Shown: in pieces, positions 57,646-64,000 of the stretch
How positions within the stretch are numbered: the first letter of the stretch is position 1
Layout of the letters: every line of letters begins with the position of its first letter
DNA from: Ephydatia muelleri
Taxonomy: Eukaryota; Porifera; Demospongiae; Spongillida; Spongillidae
Direction: 5' to 3'
DNA length: 64,000 bases
NCBI GenBank assembly: GCA_013339895.1
Contig: JABACO010000018.1
Span: 2,325,449 to 2,389,448 of the forward strand
The notes under the pieces: model-generated
What the model was told of the DNA's origin: nothing
Seen by the model: only the letters and a program-made list of their open reading frames with translations
The model's database searches: none
Made by a program: the position numbers and the translations under genes

Positions 57646-59364
57646 ATCAACCACATACAGTACTGCTTAAGAATCTTGATGCCATCAGAGTATATGGAAA
57701 AGGCACTGCTAAAGACTGATATTCTTCCGTCAAACTCATGCAGGTTTGAAAATTACAATTTCCCTGACCTTCCATGACCTTTAAAACATTTTACTTTGTA
57801 CGTGACATCTGGCACATGTACATCAAAAGAAACAGATTCATTGCTGTGGTAGCATGGATGGAAAGTAATAGTGTTTTTATAATATTTCAGACCTCTTGAA
57901 GATGATGAAGGCAATGAAATGGTGTATGAGCCAGAAGGTATTTATGAATTGTACCTAGCTTGCTATTGTAGTGCAGGGCTGAATATGTGTTACTTACATA
58001 TTGTTTTGTTTGCTATATGGTCATTGTGGTTATGTCACTGCATGGCTGGGATGCATGAGTAGCACCATCTTGTGGCATATTGCACATCAAACCTATATTA
58101 TCACAGACTGTGTGTCTGTGTGTGTGCTTGTGCATGTGTATTTGTGCATGTGATTGTGTGTGTGGGTGTGTATTTGTGCATGTTTGTGTATGTGTTGCGT
58201 GTTTACATGTGCGGTATGTAGTGTTGTATGTTTGATGATGTATCACAGTGGGGTGTGTGAGTGTGATGTGTGTGTATGAGTGGTGTATGTGTGTGGTCTG
58301 TAGTGTGGTGTGTGTGGTGTTCAGTGTGGTATTTTAGGTGGTGTATGTGAGTGGTGTGTGGTGTGTGTGAATGATGTGTGGTGTGTGTGTGTGAGAGGTG
58401 TGTGTGGGTGTGTTGCCTATGTAATCAATTCTGGGTGTGGATTAATTGAACTTGAATTTAATTTACGGTGCCAGAAGTAACTTCAAAACAGTTCCTTTTA
58501 GAAAGTCTACCTTTGATTTCCTTTGCTTGTCTGCACTTAGACATACACATGTGATGCATCAAATTGACAAACACCTCTTTACATATGTATAGGACAGAAC
58601 CATAGTATGCCTTGTATGCTCAAACCACACACCTCCTCCCCTTCTGGCTCTGGCCTGGTAGCATCTACAGACATGTACTGTGTTGGTCGGATGCTCAGTT
58701 CTACATAGGGGCAGCCAGAGCCAGCAGAGCTTCATTGGCATGGCGGGATCGATAAGATTAGAGCATGATGATTACACATTTTCATTCCACTGAAACACAA
58801 TTTGTATTTCGAAACCCAGTTTCCTTTATAGGTTTTGTACACATACAGATCACTGTTGTAAGAACCATACAATGACTGTGAGCTTTTACATGACAGTTGA
58901 GAGGTCAATTCTCATGTGCTAGACATACATTTTGAAAGTTTTGTCCAGTCCAATATGACTCCTGTCAGATTATTGATGTATAGAACAACGGTAGAAGCAT
59001 ACATCAGCTGTAAAGATCGATCATATTGGGATTCCGTTCAGTTGCCCGTTTTCCCAACGTAAAAAAAAAGAAATAGCCAGGTAGGCAGCACGATAATCCT
59101 GTGAGTTCACAAAACTGTGCTATACCAGACTTGCTGCACTGGATATTGAGCTCACGTGATTCTGAAGTATCACGAGTGCCTTATATACACCTGATCGGTA
59201 TGCACTTGCGCATCTATTTATGCACAATCTCCTCATCTAACAACGTGCTCTTAGAATAGCCTTTTTAAGGCCAAATTTATGCTCTGTTTGCTATCCGTTG
59301 GTTCACACAGGGAGTAGCTACAGAGGTAAAGCATTAGCAGTTACACAGATGTCTTCCACTTAAG
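57646..59364. repeat. segmental duplication, copy 2
   Basis: A direct copy of 43652-45648. It lacks the MITE and therefore keeps a better exon-like block: an acceptor at about 57890 followed by PLEDDEGNEMVYEPE and a GT donor at about 57940. A GT-rich block lies at 58105-58420. Confidence 0.85.
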
Positions 59365-59480
59365 TATCATGTATGTGCACAGCACATTGTTAGATGAGGA
59401 GATTGTGCATAAATAGATGCGCGCAAGTGCACACCAATCACTACCAGAGGAGGTGTATATAAGGCACTCGTAATACTTTG
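59165..59480. repeat. inverted repeat at the end of duplication copy 2
   Basis: 59165-59245 and 59385-59480 are inverted copies. They share the GAGTGCCTTATATACACC and TTTATGCACAATCTCCTCAT blocks and their complements. The duplication boundary falls between the arms. Confidence 0.75.
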
Positions 59481-59634
59481 TTCAGTGCAGTTTGAGCAAG
59501 TGATTTGCGTGAGTGTGAAGGAGATGCTACGACAATACAGTTACAGTACGTCTAGAGTGATACACACATGTAAACCAAAGGAGTTCCTCTAAGCTCCTCA
59601 CCACCAGAAGAATAAGGAAATGAAAGAGAACCAC

Positions 59635-59790
59635 CTAGCAGCAAGGACACACTGTGTTTGATGCTGCTACCCGCTCCACCTTACACATTGTGCAGGTCAG
59701 CTTACTTGACAGAATGTTTAAACACACTTCACACTTCCAACTCATTCCGGACAGTCCTATTGGTTTAGCTTGGGTAGGGCTCATGTGAGA
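59635..59790 (-). pseudogene. second RING-like fragment
   Basis: The minus frame reads WKCEVCLNILSSKLTCTMC, then ASNTVCPCC and a stop. The CxxC...C...CPCC layout resembles the RING-like piece at 57085-56930 but is shortened in the middle. It is probably another copy of the same gene family, truncated. Confidence 0.5.
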
Positions 59791-59930
59791 GGACTGGAGG
59801 AGGGGCAATCTTGCGTTCCTCATGACCCTTTGCACTGACATTGAATATTTTGCTGACAAAGCATACAGTATGCACCTTACACTCTTCATTTGTGCCGAAG
59901 GACGGATGAGTGCACAATTGGTGTGCACTG

Positions 59931-62390
59931 GTGCCCTAGCACTGGTGCCCTAGCATTGATAAATCTCTGCATTGAATGATGACAGTTGTGGCAGAAGCGT
60001 TCAGGGTGCATTTGAACTGTTATCAGTAAGGATGGATTTTGATGTTAAATGCAATTTGCACATCAGCTGCAAATGTCATAGCACTCCTTTCTTTATCAGC
60101 CTTTGTTCACACACTCTGTAGGTAGTTGCTTCATGTCCTAATCAATGGTTCATGTGTTCATGCAATTACCACAACATGCAATTAACTATTCATAAGATAC
60201 ACTTGAGAGTTTTTCCTGAAGACAGACAATACAGCGCTAGATGTGGTCCGTCAAATCTTTTGCTGGCATGCTAGTCTTACCTCCTAATGTTGTGCATGAG
60301 GACCACAGTATCGGATCTTGTACCTGTCCTTCCAAAATTCGTGCCGCAGGGCGTTATACACACGGCTTGCACATACAGTTGGTACGCAATTTGAAGAGCG
60401 TGTGCTCATCAGGTGTTGTATTATACGTTACTTTGATGTACATTTTTTACTGCTGTTCTGAGATGTTGTGAGCTTTGAAACATAGGGTGTCTGTAATGAG
60501 GAATTATTTAGATAGGTATTGTAATTATAAACTTAGTTTCCAGCAGCATACTAAGGTTTTATCAAGCAGTCACAAGCAAATCAAGGTAAAGAAGCCACCT
60601 TATGTCAACAAAGCATATCTGATAGATAACCTCTAGCCAAGTGGTGAAGTTATTCATTACATAGCTAGCAGTCACCTGACCATCATAAAAAGCCATGACC
60701 TTAGCTTAGCATCAGTGATGTATATGGCTTCAACAATCAACAGTTTGGGCAGGCGTTATTCATATGCTTTGGAATAGGGGATTGTTATGTACTAGGGGGA
60801 TTTGTTATGCAGGCTCTTGCTAAATTTTTTATTCTTACTGTCAAAATGCCAGTGTAAACCTCCTGTCACATGCAAATATTGTCCCGTCATTTTCTCCTTG
60901 TTTTTTTTTTTAATTCCAGAGTGAACTCCCGCGGCCTGACAAGCTGGACAGTACGTATGCTTTGAACTCAACTTGTCATTAAACTGAGAGCACACACTAT
61001 ATGAAAGGAGATGTATATTGAAAGAGAAAGCACGTGGTCGCATCGATATCAAATATAATATAATAACCACATGATTGTACTAAGGTATTAAGGTTGTGAT
61101 GGTTCTCAACGACCCATTTCTCTACCTTTTTATATGACAACTGGCAAGCTCCTCGGCTCGTCGTGTCCGGACAATTGTCCTAATAAACAATAACTCTACC
61201 TGTACATTATTAAATTTTGACTAGAAATTGTCAGGTTGTCAAACATTAATGCGAGCCCTGCACATGGTACCGTTTAACTGCTTCTGAAAAAAGGGCACTG
61301 CATACAGTACATTTACATGACACACCAATGTGCAGGGTCCTTTCTCTTTCTTCACAAGCACAGTTACAATAGGGACTTACACCAAAAATCTTCTTACACA
61401 TCAGTATGTGGTTACCATTTGATTGCTGATATCATCAGGTGCCTGCACTACAGTGGGAAGGGAGGTGATTTACATGTGTAGCCTTACACTGTACATATGC
61501 CTTCATATAGATGTGGGTATTTCTGTTCTTATCTGTTCTCCCCCCCCCCCCCCCAGGTCACCTCACAGAGATCTAGATATGTAGGCCTAGATACTACACC
61601 AACGCCCAGGGTACTTTCGTTACGAGCACAGAGATACACCAGTAGATCCAAGGTGCCACGTGTAAATCAGCACACATAACAGGTAGCTACACCGGATATA
61701 TCTATGACTACGTGTACATGTATAGCATACCTTTGGGTGACTTTATGGTAGTACTCGTTCGAAGACTTCGTTAGTATTCCAGGGTACGCATAGCCTTCCC
61801 TTATTGCAATCTTTTGCCGAACAAGCAGGTTCAGACTCTGCCAGTATCATTGCATTTTAGCTGTCCGCTTCTTTTCCGGCTCTGCGCTACATCAATTACA
61901 TCACCGCTATATAACCAACGCCGCATGATGAGAGTGTTTCTTTCTTTTCTGGACAATAAGGTTGTTTGTGGCCATTAAACATTGGACAATACACAACACG
62001 CAGAAAATGGGACAATACTGTAGGTCTACGTGACTATGAATGTTAGCAGGGCCATAATATATGATGTATTCGTTTCAATATTTCGGAAAAACCCAATTTA
62101 CGGTATTCATCACAGTATGGGATATGGCAGCTTCAGAGCTCATTAACTTTTAAGCACAAACCTTCCACATCTGGCGCATGCGATGCACACAAAAAGTTAG
62201 GAAAACCTATGTACTTGCTTCAATAAACCAAATGCTGTTATAATGTTCATGCACTACGCGTTGCGCAACCAACGGTTCTTTTTAGAAGCGATCGGTTCCA
62301 TCATATTATTCTCCGATTCCGCTCTGATAAGTGGCCTTCGAAATCAACAGGGAAGAGTGCATTCACTGGTAAGTCACAGTAGCGGATCCA
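59931..62390. other. intergenic, no gene recognised
   Basis: Open frames at 60241-60471, 60792-61070 and 61497-61679 have no recognisable domain. The last is preceded by a poly-C run (61541-61555). Confidence 0.4.
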
Positions 62391-62404
62391 GGGGGGGGGG
62401 GGGG

Positions 62405-62945
<541 letters not shown>

Positions 62946-63373
62946 AATAGATAGATGATTGATAGTTTCGTGATTCTCAGAGTACTGTGAAGATGCGCAG
63001 CACCACATGGTTGATTGGATTCGCTACCACCATGCTGGTTGTGGATTGATAGGCGAAAAGGGGGCAGAGTCAATTCATACCAAGTTTAACAGTCTCAACT
63101 GAATGTGCATTTAAATCAGTACATGACCCTGTTGAAAGGCAAAGGTGCATAAGGAAAGAGCACTACCTTTCTGTATCACCACAGATCCAAAGCGTCACCC
63201 TTCCACTACGTGGAAAAAGCACTCGATCCCCTCATCAATATTGTTTATAACAATAAAATTATTTATTGCTTGGATTTTTTTGCATGGATTGGGTTTTGCT
63301 GCTTGGATTTCATTTGCTGTTTGGATTTTAGTTCCGCGAGTCATGCTGTTTTAATTCTAGATATATAGTAGCC

Positions 63374-63437
63374 TCGTCCCCAGGCCCTATTTTTATATTA
63401 AAGTTAGCGGGGACAAAAAATAGGGCCTGGTATCCAT
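63374..63437. repeat. short foldback repeat upstream of the helicase gene
   Basis: CCAGGCCCTATTTTT and AAAAATAGGGCCTGG form a 15-bp perfect stem around a roughly 23-bp loop, about 110 bp upstream of the helicase start codon. Confidence 0.75.
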
Positions 63438-63545
63438 TGTCAAGGTCTTGGTGCGCATGCGCTAGCCATTCTCCAGAATCTGGAGATTCGTGCACTGTTG
63501 TAATTTGGTTTGTAATCCTTTCCGTATACCTAGTCTAATCGAGTG

Positions 63546-64000
63546 ATGGCGTATTCAGCCGAGTTCTGTGAAGCGGTAGCTTATTCTCTACGGTGTGTTC
63601 ACCAGGAAAGCCTAGTACTCAAGGCCAAGCAGGAGGAAGCACTTTTCCATCTGTACAATTGTCGGGATGTGTTCGCTTGGTTTCCTACTGGGTACGGGAA
63701 GTCAATTTGCTACCAGCTGTTACCGTTCATGTTCGACTTCAAACTAAAGCGCACCACTGCTCCACAAGATCAACGTAGTTCAGTCCTAGTGATTTCTCCA
63801 CTAGTTTCCCTGATGGTCGACCAAGTTTCTGGTCTACAGAAGAGAGGTGTTAATGCTGCAATACTCTCTGGAAACAAGGGTAAGTATTCCTATGTTTAAA
63901 AATAAAATTTCGATGCCAATGTGTCATGAGGTTTTCTTCTTATTTGTGCAGATGTGGACAAGGAACTAATTGCCAGTGAGAGGCAAGTGTCTCTTGGTCA
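63546..64000 (+). CDS. RecQ-family ATP-dependent DNA helicase, 5' end only
   Basis: Exon 1 (63546-63879) starts at ATG and encodes 111 residues. It contains the Walker A motif WFPTGYGKSICYQLLPF and motif Ia VLVISPLVSLMVDQVSGLQ, both characteristic of RecQ helicases. Preceding residues (LKAKQEEALFHL) fit the Q-motif region. Exon 2 starts at 63952 after a TTTGTGCAG acceptor, joins in phase (NKDVDKELIASERQVSLG), and runs off the window. RecQ proteins unwind DNA 3' to 5' in repair and recombination. Walker A has Tyr in place of a usual Gly (GYGKS), a variant I recall from RecQ-like genes of invertebrates. The subfamily cannot be told from this part. Confidence 0.88.

Overview
The window is nuclear DNA from a metazoan. 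Several genes are split by short GT-AG introns, the proteins are animal-type (GINS2, an RMDN protein, BEACH-family and SPCA-type ATPase exons, rhodopsin-like 7TM receptors), and the DNA is packed with (GT/CA)n tracts, minisatellites, foldback MITEs and decayed DNA transposons. An early-branching animal such as a sponge would fit, but that is an inference from gene style and repeat content, not something the sequence proves. There are no operons, bacterial genes or CRISPR arrays.

Region by region: 0.6-3.2 kb holds a complete five-exon GINS2 gene (+). 4.4-5.7 kb is an internally deleted hAT transposon. 6.3-8.2 kb carries three tandem intronless methionine-R-sulfoxide reductase B genes (+), one with a mitochondrial-type leader. 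8.3-11.8 kb is a seven-exon RMDN gene (-) with one frameshift in exon 1. 12.3-13.0 kb is a CACTA-type transposase relic. 14.17-19.88 kb looks like a 5.7-kb element bounded by TTAA and 30-bp inverted ends. It contains a multiply broken gene of an unrecognised RNase-H-like family and a nested 1.9-kb inverted-repeat element with its own spliced coiled-coil gene. 22.0-23.2 kb is another TTAA-flanked inverted-repeat element.

The most striking structure is a 15.8-kb imperfect palindrome (24.27-40.06 kb). Each arm carries an intact, intronless rhodopsin-like receptor gene at its outer end and a decaying fragment of a secretory-pathway Ca2+/Mn2+-ATPase (SPCA) further in. A second, 2-kb palindrome (40.06-42.03 kb) directly abuts it. 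A third copy of the SPCA segment lies at 46.4-47.6 kb, and a separate segment (43.65-45.65 kb) is directly repeated at 57.64-59.37 kb. The region therefore looks like a segmental-duplication hotspot.

The right part holds the C-terminal BEACH-side exons of an LRBA/neurobeachin-like gene (50.2-51.5 kb), a 1.04-kb TIR element with a perfect 7-bp target-site duplication, a frameshifted P-loop ATPase-like gene (54.2-55.3 kb), remnants of a RING-containing gene (55.8-57.2 and 59.6-59.9 kb), an inverted-repeat element swollen by a ~190-bp (CA)n tract, and at the right edge the first exons of a RecQ-family helicase (+) that runs off the window. Most other open frames come from (GT)n tracts or a 25-bp G/C-skewed minisatellite and are not genes.
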